Of a stretch of 64,000 bases of DNA, positions 50,894-59,679 are shown one piece after another. The position numbers were made by a program, and so were the translations under genes. The notes beneath the pieces are model-generated. The model saw only the letters and a program-made list of their open reading frames with translations, was not told the origin of the DNA and did no database searches. The DNA lies in the NCBI GenBank assembly GCA_002399025.1, contig DHCV01000025.1, forward strand, positions 18,918-82,917, read 5' to 3'. The DNA is from Bacteroidales bacterium UBA4893 (lineage in GTDB: Bacteria > Bacteroidota > Bacteroidia > Bacteroidales > P3). Position 1 is the first letter of the stretch, and each line of letters begins with the position of its first letter.

Positions 50894-52840
50894 CTATGCG
50901 TCAATATTAGCATAGGTTGCATTCTTCTCAATAAACTCTCTTCTTGGTGGCACTTCATCGCCCATTAGCATTGAAAACACTCTGTCGGCTTCGGTTGCAT
51001 TCTCAATATCAACCTGACGGAATGTTCTTGTTTCTGGATTCATGGTTGTATCCCAAAGCTGTGTTTCGCTCATTTCTCCAAGACCTTTGTAACGCTGAAC
51101 CGAAACTCCCGATTCGCCAAATTCTTCCTGAGCTCTTTGACGCTCCTCTTCGGTCCAACAATAACGCTCTTGCTTACCTTTCCTAACCAAATACAATGGA
51201 GGGGTTGCAATATAGACATATCCGTTCTCAATCAATTCCCTCATATACCTAAAGAAAAAAGTAAGGATTAGGGTTGCGATATGGCTACCATCAACGTCGG
51301 CATCAGTCATAATAACAATCTTATGATAACGCAATTTTTCCATATTCAAAGCCTTGCTATCCTCAGCTGTTCCAATCGAAACACCAAGTGCAGTGTATAT
51401 ATTCTTTATCTCATCGGAGTCCAAAACCCTATGAGGCATTGCTTTCTCAACGTTTAGAATCTTTCCCCTAAGTGGTAATATTGCTTGATATTCCCTATTT
51501 CTTCCTTGCTTGGCTGTTCCTCCCGCAGAGTCCCCTTCCACAAGGAATAACTCACATTTAACAGGGTCAGTATCCGAACAATCGGCAAGTTTACCTGGTA
51601 AGCCAGCAACTCCCAAAACTGTTTGACGTTGCACCAACTCTCTTGCCTTTCGTGCTGCATGACGAGCAGTTGCAGCCAAAATAACCTTATTGACAATTAG
51701 TTTTGCTTCCTTTGGATTTTCTTCCAAATAGTTGGTTAGCAATTCCGAAACAATCTGATCCACAGCTCCCATTACCTCATTATTACCCAACTTGGTCTTG
51801 GTTTGTCCCTCAAATTGTGGCTCCTGAACCTTAACAGAAATTACTGCAGTCAGTCCTTCCCTGAAATCATCTCCAGTAATCTCAAACTTCAATTTTTCCA
51901 ACATCCCACTCTTATCGGCATAGCTCTTTAGGGTACGAGTTAGTCCCCTGCGAAAACCTGAAAGATGAGTTCCTCCTTCATGAGTGTTGATATTATTTAC
52001 ATAGGAGTGAATGTTTTCGGAAAAGGTTGTATTGTATTGCATTGCTATCTCAATTGGGATATCCTGCTTTTGACCTTCAATATAAATAGGGTCTGGCATA
52101 AGTTTCTCACGATTTCCATCCAAGTAAACAATGAAATCCTTTAATCCATTTTCAGAATAGAACCTGTCGCTAACATAGGTTCCGTCCTCATTCTTTTGCC
52201 TATAATCAGTAATAATTAGCTCTAAACCCTTATTCAAAAATGCCAACTCTCTCAAACGTGTACAAAGAGTTTCGTAGTTATATTCAACAACAGTAAAAAT
52301 TGTTCCATCGGGCTTAAACAGAGTTGTTGTCCCTGTTTTGGAAGAATCCTTTACCTCTCTAACAGAATATTGAGGGATACCCTTTGAGTATTCTTGTTCA
52401 TATTCTTTTCCATCCCTAAAAACACTAACCTTCATGTGAGAAGAAAGAGCATTAACGCAACTTACACCCACTCCATGCAAACCTCCCGAAACCTTATAGG
52501 AACCCTTATCAAACTTACCACCAGCATGCAAAACAGTCATAACAACCTCCAAAGCACTCCTACCCTCTTTCTCGTGCATATCAACAGGAATACCACGACC
52601 ATTATCCTCAACCTTAATTGAATTATCCTCTAAAATTGAAACATTAATCTTAGTACAATATCCTGCCAAAGCCTCATCAATTGAGTTATCCACAACCTCA
52701 TAAACCAAATGGTGTAATCCTCTCGTATTGACATCACCCACATACATCGCAGGACGCAAACGAACAGCCTCTAATCCTTCTAAAACAGTAATGTTATCAG
52801 CCGAATAACCATTTTTCTTATTATTCAATTCTTCACTCAT
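50894..52840 (-). CDS. gyrB: DNA gyrase subunit B
   Basis: The ATPase subunit of a type IIA topoisomerase (648 residues from ATG 52840; a GTG two codons earlier is open). GHKL ATPase: LEGLEAVRLRPAMYVG, VDNSIDEALAGYC, VEDNGRGIPVD, GGLHGVGVSCVNALS. TOPRIM: VEGDSAGGTAKQGRNRE and IMTDADVDGSHI. The C-terminal region has QRYKGLGEMSETQLWDTTMN. Size and motifs favour GyrB rather than ParE. A promoter (52870) and then a large repeat region lie upstream. Confidence 0.93.
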   Translation of the reverse strand: MSEELNNKKNGYSADNITVLEGLEAVRLRPAMYVGDVNTRGLHHLVYEVVDNSIDEALAGYCTKINVSILEDNSIKVEDNGRGIPVDMHEKEGRSALEVVMTVLHAGGKFDKGSYKVSGGLHGVGVSCVNALSSHMKVSVFRDGKEYEQEYSKGIPQYSVREVKDSSKTGTTTLFKPDGTIFTVVEYNYETLCTRLRELAFLNKGLELIITDYRQKNEDGTYVSDRFYSENGLKDFIVYLDGNREKLMPDPIYIEGQKQDIPIEIAMQYNTTFSENIHSYVNNINTHEGGTHLSGFRRGLTRTLKSYADKSGMLEKLKFEITGDDFREGLTAVISVKVQEPQFEGQTKTKLGNNEVMGAVDQIVSELLTNYLEENPKEAKLIVNKVILAATARHAARKARELVQRQTVLGVAGLPGKLADCSDTDPVKCELFLVEGDSAGGTAKQGRNREYQAILPLRGKILNVEKAMPHRVLDSDEIKNIYTALGVSIGTAEDSKALNMEKLRYHKIVIMTDADVDGSHIATLILTFFFRYMRELIENGYVYIATPPLYLVRKGKQERYCWTEEERQRAQEEFGESGVSVQRYKGLGEMSETQLWDTTMNPETRTFRQVDIENATEADRVFSMLMGDEVPPRREFIEKNATYANIDA

Positions 52841-52869
52841 CTTCACATTTATTTTTTAAAATCAATCTG

Positions 52870-52877
52870 CAAATATA
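52870..52877 (-). promoter_or_regulatory. -7 promoter element for gyrB
   Basis: TATATTTG on the minus strand, 30 bases before the gyrB start. Confidence 0.55.
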
Positions 52878-53068
52878 CAAAAAATTCTGACACAAAACCC
52901 CATTAAAAAACATATATTAATACTAAGATTTGATTAGTACTAAAAATTGTCGTTCAATGAAAATAAACATAATGTATTTGCAAGATAAATTAAGTTTATT
53001 TTTCCATAAGCTCAACTTATTTTCATACAAAACATAGATTATTTTCTCTCAAATATTTAACTTGTCTA

Positions 53069-53122
53069 TAGAATCAAGCATTAATTTTTTAGAATCAAAT
53101 TCTAAATTTTTAGAATCAAGTT
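53069..53122. repeat. Direct array of TAGAATCAAGTT, 21-bp period
   Basis: Copies start at 53069, 53090 and 53111, exactly 21 bp apart; the unit is the reverse complement of the array at 11907. To its left, at 52973, 52994 and 53015, weaker TTATTTT-type units also keep a 21-bp spacing. It lies 230 bases upstream of gyrB. Confidence 0.8.
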
Positions 53123-53221
53123 TTAGTTTCTTACTAATTATCAAATAATTACATTAATTAATCTGTAACATACTGATAATAAGTCAGTCTGCACGTGCCT
53201 ATGCGTAAATGCCTGATAATG

Positions 53222-53344
53222 TTGAAGTCTGCACGTCTGCACACCCCTTAGTCTAGTGCATGCACGCATCAAGATTTATAAGTTCAGACTTGCACAAAGA
53301 TAAGTTTACTTAGTGCCAAGTCTAAACTCTTATATCTTTGCAAG
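53222..53344. repeat. Module A of the gyrB-upstream hairpin repeat
   Basis: Hairpin 1: TTGA...TCAA outer (53222-53225 with 53269-53272) and TGCAC/GTGCA inner stem around the 13-base loop ACCCCTTAGTCTA (53243-53255). Hairpin 2: AGACTTGCACAAAG (53286-53299) with CTTAGTGCCAAGTCT (53309-53323). An alternative fold pairs CTTGCACAAAGATAAGTTTA (53289-53308) with the segment 53323-53344. Confidence 0.8.
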
Positions 53345-53347
53345 CCT

Positions 53348-53474
53348 ATTTTAACATTTTGTGTGAAGTAAATTATTTTTGTTGCATTTTAATTTTATAA
53401 CTGACTGAAATTTAATCTTGTTGCACGGTTGCATGCCCCTTAGTAGAGTGCAACTACGCAACAAATGTTAAAAT
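53348..53474. repeat. Outer 12-bp inverted repeat of module B
   Basis: ATTTTAACATTT (53348-53359) and AAATGTTAAAAT (53463-53474) are exact inverted repeats that enclose hairpin 1 of module B, so the module can fold into a longer nested structure. Confidence 0.8.
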
Positions 53475-53519
53475 GGTTAAGAGTTGCACTAAGACAAGTT
53501 TGCTTAGTGCAAAACTCTT
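53418..53519. repeat. Module B of the gyrB-upstream hairpin repeat
   Basis: Hairpin 1: TTGTTGCACGGTTGCAT (53418-53434) pairs with GTGCAACTACGCAACAA (53448-53464), 15 of 17 positions including two G-T pairs, around GCCCCTTAGTAGA. Hairpin 2: AAGAGTTGCACTAAG (53479-53493) with CTTAGTGCAAAACTCTT (53503-53519) around ACAAGTTTG. Confidence 0.85.
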
Positions 53520-53563
53520 CACCTTAATATTTAACTCGTTTTGTTTGCCTTTGACAAGAATAA

Positions 53564-53629
53564 GTTAATAATCTCAATTAGTTAATCTAAGTTATTAACC
53601 TATTGGGTATTACACCCCTCCTTGTGTAA
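53564..53629. repeat. Small inverted repeats, possibly a decayed fourth module
   Basis: GTTAATAA (53564-53571) and TTATTAAC (53592-53599) are exact inverted repeats. TTACAC-CCCTCCTT-GTGTAA (53610-53629) repeats the C-rich-loop hairpin plan with a shorter loop. Confidence 0.6.
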
Positions 53630-53640
53630 GCAGTTGATTG

Positions 53641-53760
53641 ATAGTTTCCTTACATTATTACACCCCCCTTAGTAGAGTGTAATGATGTAATATTAACTAT
53701 AGACTTGCACTAAGATAAGTTTACTTAGTGCCAAGTCTAAACTCTTATCTCTTTGCAAGC
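53641..53760. repeat. Module C of the gyrB-upstream hairpin repeat
   Basis: Hairpin 1 (53641-53700): outer ATAGTT/AACTAT and a 14-bp stem TTACATTATTACAC with GTGTAATGATGTAA (one G-T pair) around the 13-base loop CCCCCTTAGTAGA. Hairpin 2 (53701-53738): AGACTTGCACTAAG with CTTAGTGCCAAGTCT. The competing fold pairs 53704-53723 with 53738-53759. It ends exactly at the stop codon of the HD gene. Confidence 0.88.
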
Positions 53761-55596
53761 CTATTTCACAACAGGATATTGAATGCGTGTATGATAGATT
53801 GCTTGAAGCTTTTGTTTGAGAACCTGCTTGATTATGGTTATATCCCTAAATGTTATGTTGGAATTGGAAAATTGGTCATTCTTGATTTGATCATCAATTA
53901 TGCTGTCAACCAAATTACTAATTGATTTTTCTGAATGATCCTTCAAACTCCTTGATGCTGCCTCAACGCTATCAACCATCATCACAACAGCTGTTTCTCT
54001 TGAAAATGGCTTTGGTCCCTTATAGGTAAAAAGGTTTTCATCAATAGGCAGATCTGGGTGTTCTAATTTTTGTTTGTTGTAGAAATATTTGGTTTTGGTG
54101 GAGCCATGGTGTGTGCGGATGAAGTCAATGATTGGTTCTGGGAGTTTGTATTTATGTGCAATCTTCACTCCATCAACAACGTGTGAGGTTATGATTTGTG
54201 CGGATTCCTCATTTGAGGATTCGTTGTGAGGATTAAAGCCTGTTTGCTGATTTTCTATAAAGAACAGAGGCTTAAGTGATTTACCAATATCATGATGTAG
54301 GGCTCCCACACGCACCAAGAGAGCATTTCCCCCAATCTGATGTATTAGTTCTTCGGCAAGATTTGCGACCTGTACGGAGTGCTGAAACGTACCAGGTGAC
54401 TTAATGGAAAGTTCTCTGAGGACTTTATTATTTGTGTCGGAATATTCCAAAAGTGAAAGTTCGCTAACGTATCCGAATAGTTTTTCGAAGATGAAGATTA
54501 GTGGGAAAGCAAGTAAGGTCATTCCTGCATTTACTGCAAAATACGCAAATCGGTATGGGTTGATTTTGGATAGATCGGCGTCTTGGATTAGGGTGAGTGC
54601 TAAATAGATTATGGAGTAGGTTAGAAACACTAAGACACTTGTTTTGATGAAGTCCGAACGTCTTTCAAGGTGTTCCATACTGATTATTACCATCATCCCC
54701 ACCATGAGTTGATAGAAAACAAATTCAAAGCTGTTCGGGACTGAAAAGCCTATTATGATGATATTTACTAAAAAGACATAGAGAGTGGATCGAGAGTCAA
54801 AGAAAGTCCTGATGAGGATAGGTGTTAGGCAAAGTGGTGCTATGTATATGTATTGTGAGTTGATATTGACAATGATTGCTGTTATGCCAACCATCATAAT
54901 TATTACTGAAAGGATTAGGATGATTTTCTTGTTTTCTTCAAAGAGCTCTGGGATTATATATTTGAAGAAAAAGAGCATTGACAAAAGTGCCATTGCAACT
55001 AAAATAAACTGCCCAAGTATTTGCTTATAGACAATCTTATGTGCAGTAAATTTTTCCTCATAAGCCTTTCTGTAGATTGAAAGTGCTTCGTATTTGGTTG
55101 GGCTTACTTCCTCTCCTTTGGCAATGATTTGGTCGCCCTTTGCAATGTTTTCCTTGATTGTGGATATGTTGTTTATTCTAATATCCAACATTTCTTGTGT
55201 TTTGGCTTGGTTGAATTGGATTGGCGAGGTTAGTTCGGATATCTTTGCTTCGTAGGGGGTTGAGTCTTTAAGAATGATTATTGAGTAGCTATGTGGCAAA
55301 CCTTCCAACTCTTTGGGGATAAACAGACTATCTCCTTCAACAATATTAAAATATAGTCTTTTATTCTTAGTTATTGCCTCTTTTTCTTCTGATAGCTCCT
55401 TGTCTGTTTTATTTATAACAATATCTATTGGAGAAATCAAATTGTCGTATTCCCAAAATGAACCTTGCTGAAAATCATATTTGAAGCTTTGGTTTGAAGG
55501 GAATATCCAAACAATTAGAGCACTTGCAATCAATACAATAAATGTTTTCCCAATAGTTGCTAATACTTTTCTTTTTGTGGCTTTATTTGTTTTCAT
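53761..55596 (-). CDS. 7TM-HD family protein, likely cyclic-di-AMP phosphodiesterase (PgpH-like)
   Basis: The 611-residue protein starts with one membrane helix (about 13-32), then an extracytoplasmic 7TMR-HDED-like domain, six to seven further membrane helices (about 190-390) and a cytoplasmic HD domain. The HD motifs are FQHSVQVANLAEEL, VGALHHDIGKSLKPLFFIEN, ITSHVVDGVKIAHKYKLP and IDFIRTHHGST. PgpH enzymes of this layout hydrolyse c-di-AMP; the substrate here is inferred. It is the last gene of the clpC-mlaE-mlaF operon and overlaps mlaF by 14 bases. Confidence 0.88.
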   Translation of the reverse strand: MKTNKATKRKVLATIGKTFIVLIASALIVWIFPSNQSFKYDFQQGSFWEYDNLISPIDIVINKTDKELSEEKEAITKNKRLYFNIVEGDSLFIPKELEGLPHSYSIIILKDSTPYEAKISELTSPIQFNQAKTQEMLDIRINNISTIKENIAKGDQIIAKGEEVSPTKYEALSIYRKAYEEKFTAHKIVYKQILGQFILVAMALLSMLFFFKYIIPELFEENKKIILILSVIIMMVGITAIIVNINSQYIYIAPLCLTPILIRTFFDSRSTLYVFLVNIIIIGFSVPNSFEFVFYQLMVGMMVIISMEHLERRSDFIKTSVLVFLTYSIIYLALTLIQDADLSKINPYRFAYFAVNAGMTLLAFPLIFIFEKLFGYVSELSLLEYSDTNNKVLRELSIKSPGTFQHSVQVANLAEELIHQIGGNALLVRVGALHHDIGKSLKPLFFIENQQTGFNPHNESSNEESAQIITSHVVDGVKIAHKYKLPEPIIDFIRTHHGSTKTKYFYNKQKLEHPDLPIDENLFTYKGPKPFSRETAVVMMVDSVEAASRSLKDHSEKSISNLVDSIIDDQIKNDQFSNSNITFRDITIIKQVLKQKLQAIYHTRIQYPVVK

Positions 55597-56344
55597 TCTT
55601 TTCCTTAATCTTTTTGGTTAATGCTGTACAAAAGATAAAATCATTAAGTTCTTTATTATCCGTATCTAACACATGCTTATTATCGCCTTCCCACCAAAGT
55701 TCTCCCTTATGTATGTAGTAGATTTTTTCGCCAATTTCGACCACCGAATTCATATCATGAGTGTTGATTATGGTTGTAATATTGTATTCATGAGTTATAT
55801 CCGAAATGAGTTCATCAATAAGGATTGAAGTTTGTGGGTCTAAGCCAGAGTTGGGTTCATCGCAAAACAAATACTTAGGTTTAGCAGCAATTGCTCTTGC
55901 AATAGCTACCCTTTTTTTCATTCCACCACTAAGCTCGGATGGCATCATTTTATTAATCCCTTTCAAATTCACCCTTTCTAAGCATAGATTCACTTGTTGG
56001 AGCATCTTTGCATGGGAGGTTCTTTGAAACATTCTGATAGGGAACATAACATTTTCTTCAATATTCATTGAGTCAAACAAGGCTCCTGCTTGAAAAACCA
56101 TACCCATATCCTTCCTAACGTCAATCTGCTCCTGAATGGTCATTTTATTAAAAATCCTACCACCATACCTAATCTCTCCCTCATCGGGCTTAAAAAGTCC
56201 TACAAGAGTTTTCATCAAAACAGTCTTACCGCTACCACTCTGACCAATTATTAGGTTGCATTTTCCTTTTGCAAATTGAATATTAATATTCCTTAATACT
56301 TCTTTGTCCTCAAAGGATTTTGAGATATTTATTACTTCAATCAT
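55583..56344 (-). CDS. ABC transporter ATPase, MlaF-like
   Basis: The 253-residue ATPase of a phospholipid-type (Mla) ABC transporter. Walker A GQSGSGKTVLMK, Q-loop region VFQAGALFDSM, signature LSGGMKKRVAIARAI, Walker B YLFCDEPNSGLDP and switch His in TIINTHDMNSV. ALFDSMNIEENV is typical of MlaF. It overlaps the stop of the permease gene by one base, so the two are coupled. No MCE-domain (MlaD) gene follows in the operon. Confidence 0.9.
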   Translation of the reverse strand: MIEVINISKSFEDKEVLRNINIQFAKGKCNLIIGQSGSGKTVLMKTLVGLFKPDEGEIRYGGRIFNKMTIQEQIDVRKDMGMVFQAGALFDSMNIEENVMFPIRMFQRTSHAKMLQQVNLCLERVNLKGINKMMPSELSGGMKKRVAIARAIAAKPKYLFCDEPNSGLDPQTSILIDELISDITHEYNITTIINTHDMNSVVEIGEKIYYIHKGELWWEGDNKHVLDTDNKELNDFIFCTALTKKIKEKNENK

Positions 56345-57090
56345 TAGTAGAACAAATTAGTGATTAATAAATTAAATATCATAATTACAACACTACTTTG
56401 GACTACTGCCTTAGTGCTTTGAACTCCAACTTCTATTGAGCCACCTTTCATCGTATAGCCCCTATATGATGCAATGGATGAGATAATTAGGGCATTTACT
56501 GCAGTTTTTACCATTGCATAGACAAGGTCGTAGGTTGCAAACTCAAGACGTATTCCTTCAACATAGTGAAAGGCTGAAAGCCCATTTGCCATTCCTCCCA
56601 ATCCTCCACCAATTAGTCCAATAAAAATGCTTAGTATAATAAGCATTGGGAAGAAAACAAAGCATGCAAAAATCTTTGGAAGAATTAAATAATTTGCTGT
56701 GTTTACTCCCATAACCTCCATTGCATCAATTTGTTCGGAAATCTTCTGCGAGCCTATTTCGGAAGCAATCATTGAAGCACATTTTCCTGCAAGGATAAGT
56801 GAAATAACTGTTGGTGCAAATTCCAAAATTAGTGCCTTCCTTGAGGAGTAGCCATAAATCCATGAAGGATAGATTGGGTTTTGAAGATTAAGTAGCATCT
56901 GTATTACAACTGCAGCTCCAACAAACACAGATATTACACAAACAATAGGGATGGATTTTATTCCCAATGCGTCTATCTCATGCAACATTTGTCTTCTAAA
57001 AATGTGCATGTTTTGAGGTTTTTTGAAGGCATCCTTCATCAAAACTAAGTATGCTCCAAACTCCAACAAGAAATTTCTAAGTAGTAGCAT
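56344..57090 (-). CDS. MlaE-family ABC transporter permease
   Basis: The 248-residue membrane permease carries the MlaE/YrbE signatures LILAGKCASMIASEIGSQKI, SEQIDAMEVMGVN and LILPKIFACFVFFPML. With the ATPase downstream it would move phospholipids between the inner and outer membrane. It starts one base inside the clpC stop (TAATG) and shares one base with the start of the ATPase gene. Confidence 0.93.
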   Translation of the reverse strand: MLLLRNFLLEFGAYLVLMKDAFKKPQNMHIFRRQMLHEIDALGIKSIPIVCVISVFVGAAVVIQMLLNLQNPIYPSWIYGYSSRKALILEFAPTVISLILAGKCASMIASEIGSQKISEQIDAMEVMGVNTANYLILPKIFACFVFFPMLIILSIFIGLIGGGLGGMANGLSAFHYVEGIRLEFATYDLVYAMVKTAVNALIISSIASYRGYTMKGGSIEVGVQSTKAVVQSSVVIMIFNLLITNLFY

Positions 57091-59651
57091 TAACTAATTT
57101 CAATTTTTGGTTTATCCTTCTTTACAGTAACTTTAATATGTTTTTTCTTATTATCTTGATTTTCGAGAATTGCCTCACTTAGAGGATCTTCAACGCTTCT
57201 TTGAATCTCTCTTTTCAGAGGTCTTGCTCCAAATTGCTTATCAATTCCTTTCTCAATAATCAACTCCTTAATCTCTTGTGTGAACTCAATTTCATAATCC
57301 AAATTATCCAAACGTTTTGATAGTTTATTGAGTTCTATATCAATAATTTTTATAATGTCCTCCTTAGAAAGTGAACGGAAGAAAACAATATCGTCAACCC
57401 TGTTCAGAAACTCAGGTGCAAAGGTTTTATTAATATCATTCTCAATTATGCTTTTCTCAATTTCGGAGGCATTATTTTCTCTTGCATTTGTGGAAAACCC
57501 AACTCCAATACCAAAATCCTTAATCTTCCTACTTCCAACATTTGAAGTCATAATGATTATTGTATTCTTAAAGTCAATTTCCCTTCCAAGTGAATCCGTG
57601 AGGCGTCCATCATCTAAAATTTGAAGTAATATATTAAAGACATCATGATGAGCTTTTTCAATTTCATCAAACAAAACAATAGAGTATGGGTGTTGACGAA
57701 CCTTTTCAGTTAGCTGACCTGCCTCTTCGTGTCCAACATATCCTGGTGGAGAACCAATTATTCTGGAAACTGAGTGCTTTTCCATATATTCACTCATATC
57801 AAGGCGGATTAAATTCTTTTCAGAATCAAACAAATACTTAGCCAATTCCTTTGCCAAAAGTGTTTTACCAACTCCTGTTGGTCCAACAAAAATAAATGAA
57901 CCTATTGGACGATTTGGGTCATTTATGCCTACCCTTGCACGCCTAATTGCTTTAGAAACCTTTGCTACTGCTTCATCCTGACCAATTATAACACCCTTAA
58001 TGCTTTCCTCCATTTTCAATAGCTTTTGAGTTTCATTTGTGTTAACTTTTTGAATCTTAACACCACTCATCATTGAAATTATATGGGCAATATCATCAGC
58101 GTCAATTGAAATAAAATTACCATCAATTTGCTTTTCCCATTCCGAATATTTAGTATTTAACTCTTCCTGCATATCGCTAATCTCATTTTTAACGATTTTA
58201 GCCTTTTCAAATTCCCTACTGCTAACTGCCTCCTTTTTAGTAATTTCAGCATTATTTATCTTCTTTTCCAGTTCAACTATCTCCGAAGGTACCCTAAGAT
58301 CCTTCACGTGGGCTCTTGCTCCTGCCTCATCAAGTGCATCAATTGCCTTATCGGGAAGTTGTCTGTCGTTGATGTATCTTTCGGAGAGCTTTACGCAAGC
58401 CTCCAAAGCTTCATCGGAATACCTAACTTTATGGTGCTGTTCGTATTTGAACTTAATGTTCATTAGGATGTTTAGGGTTTCCTCTTGTGTTGTTGGCTCA
58501 ATCATAACCTTTTGGAATCTTCTTTCCAATGCTCCATCGGATTCAATATTCTTTCGGTATTCATTGAGTGTGGTTGCTCCAATACATTGGATTTCTCCTC
58601 GTGCAAGAGCTGGTTTGAAGATATTGCTTGCGTCCAAGGAGCCAGATGCATTTCCTGCTCCAACAATTGTGTGAATTTCATCAATAAAAAGAATTATATC
58701 TGTATTTCTTTCCAATTCAGAAATCAATCCTTTTAGTCTTTCTTCAAACTGCCCTCTATACTTTGTTCCAGCTACAACTGAGGCAAGGTCTAAGGTAAAA
58801 ATTTTCTTCTTAAAAAGTGTATAAGGAACGTCCTTAGCTGCAATTCTAAGTGCCAATCCTTCAGCAATTGCACTCTTACCCACTCCTGGCTCTCCAATCA
58901 AAATAGGGTTGTTTTTCTTCCTTCGGGAAAGGATTTGAGCAATTCTCTCCATTTCCTTCTCTCTTCCAACAATTGGGTCAATCAACCCCAATTCAGCCTG
59001 CTGTGAAAGGTTCTTCCCAAAATTATCAAGAAATGGAGTTGGTTTCTTTTCTGTTTTAAAAGCTCCAACCTTAAGATTTTGCTTTAGAGCCTTCTTATTA
59101 TCAAAAATATTATCCTCATCCTCTTCAGACTGATTCATAAAGGTTTCAAATTCATTATAACGAGTTGAATCAGAAGCCTTGTCCTCAAAATCATTCTCAT
59201 CAATTCTGCCTTCCATTGAGTTTTTTATCCAAGAATGTATGATATCATAGGTTAAACCATTCCCAAAGAGGATATTAGAAACCAAGTTATTTCCTTCTTT
59301 TAATATTGCCGCAAGGAAATGTTCTGTCCCAATTTCTTCAACTCCCAATTGTGTTGCCTCAAGAAAAGAAAGTTTAACCACCCTTTCGGTTTGTTTTAGG
59401 AGTGGCACATCCTTTTCTTGATTAATTGTTCTGAATATATCTTGTTGACTGATTGTTTGTTCAATTTCCTTTTTAATTGCTTGAGCGTCTATATTAAACT
59501 CCGACAAAATGTGCATTGCCTTGCATTCTTTCTCACGTACCATACCTAAAAACAAGTGTTCCACTCCAAAAAAGTCACTCCTTAGTCTCATTGCTTCATC
59601 ACTGCCTGCTTTTATTACGTTTTTTGCGTGTTGTGTTAGTTTAGCGTCCAT
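57090..59651 (-). CDS. clpC: ATP-dependent Clp protease ATP-binding subunit ClpC
   Basis: An 853-residue Clp/Hsp100 unfoldase. It has an N-terminal Clp_N repeat domain (KLTQHAKNVIKAGSDEAMRL), a linker and two AAA+ modules: Walker A GEPGVGKS then GPTGVGKT, Walker B LFIDEIHTIVGAG and VLFDEIEKAH. A UVR-like coiled middle segment (EFEKAKIVKNEISDMQEELN) marks ClpC. A ClpP-binding loop (IGVGF) is present. It likely works with the ClpS at 969-1253. As first gene of the operon it precedes mlaE, mlaF and the HD gene. Confidence 0.95.
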   Translation of the reverse strand: MDAKLTQHAKNVIKAGSDEAMRLRSDFFGVEHLFLGMVREKECKAMHILSEFNIDAQAIKKEIEQTISQQDIFRTINQEKDVPLLKQTERVVKLSFLEATQLGVEEIGTEHFLAAILKEGNNLVSNILFGNGLTYDIIHSWIKNSMEGRIDENDFEDKASDSTRYNEFETFMNQSEEDEDNIFDNKKALKQNLKVGAFKTEKKPTPFLDNFGKNLSQQAELGLIDPIVGREKEMERIAQILSRRKKNNPILIGEPGVGKSAIAEGLALRIAAKDVPYTLFKKKIFTLDLASVVAGTKYRGQFEERLKGLISELERNTDIILFIDEIHTIVGAGNASGSLDASNIFKPALARGEIQCIGATTLNEYRKNIESDGALERRFQKVMIEPTTQEETLNILMNIKFKYEQHHKVRYSDEALEACVKLSERYINDRQLPDKAIDALDEAGARAHVKDLRVPSEIVELEKKINNAEITKKEAVSSREFEKAKIVKNEISDMQEELNTKYSEWEKQIDGNFISIDADDIAHIISMMSGVKIQKVNTNETQKLLKMEESIKGVIIGQDEAVAKVSKAIRRARVGINDPNRPIGSFIFVGPTGVGKTLLAKELAKYLFDSEKNLIRLDMSEYMEKHSVSRIIGSPPGYVGHEEAGQLTEKVRQHPYSIVLFDEIEKAHHDVFNILLQILDDGRLTDSLGREIDFKNTIIIMTSNVGSRKIKDFGIGVGFSTNARENNASEIEKSIIENDINKTFAPEFLNRVDDIVFFRSLSKEDIIKIIDIELNKLSKRLDNLDYEIEFTQEIKELIIEKGIDKQFGARPLKREIQRSVEDPLSEAILENQDNKKKHIKVTVKKDKPKIEIS

Positions 59652-59671
59652 AATTATAATTAAAATAATGT

Positions 59672-59679
59672 CAAAATTA
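59672..59679 (-). promoter_or_regulatory. -7 promoter element of the clpC operon
   Basis: TAATTTTG on the minus strand, 21 bases before the clpC start. Confidence 0.5.

Noticed and set aside
53222..53760. Integron attC sites or REP/RAYT elements
   Set aside because: No integrase or RAYT gene is near, no GTTRRRY core, and the GTAG seen lies in the loop rather than at the foot of the hairpin. I leave the class open.
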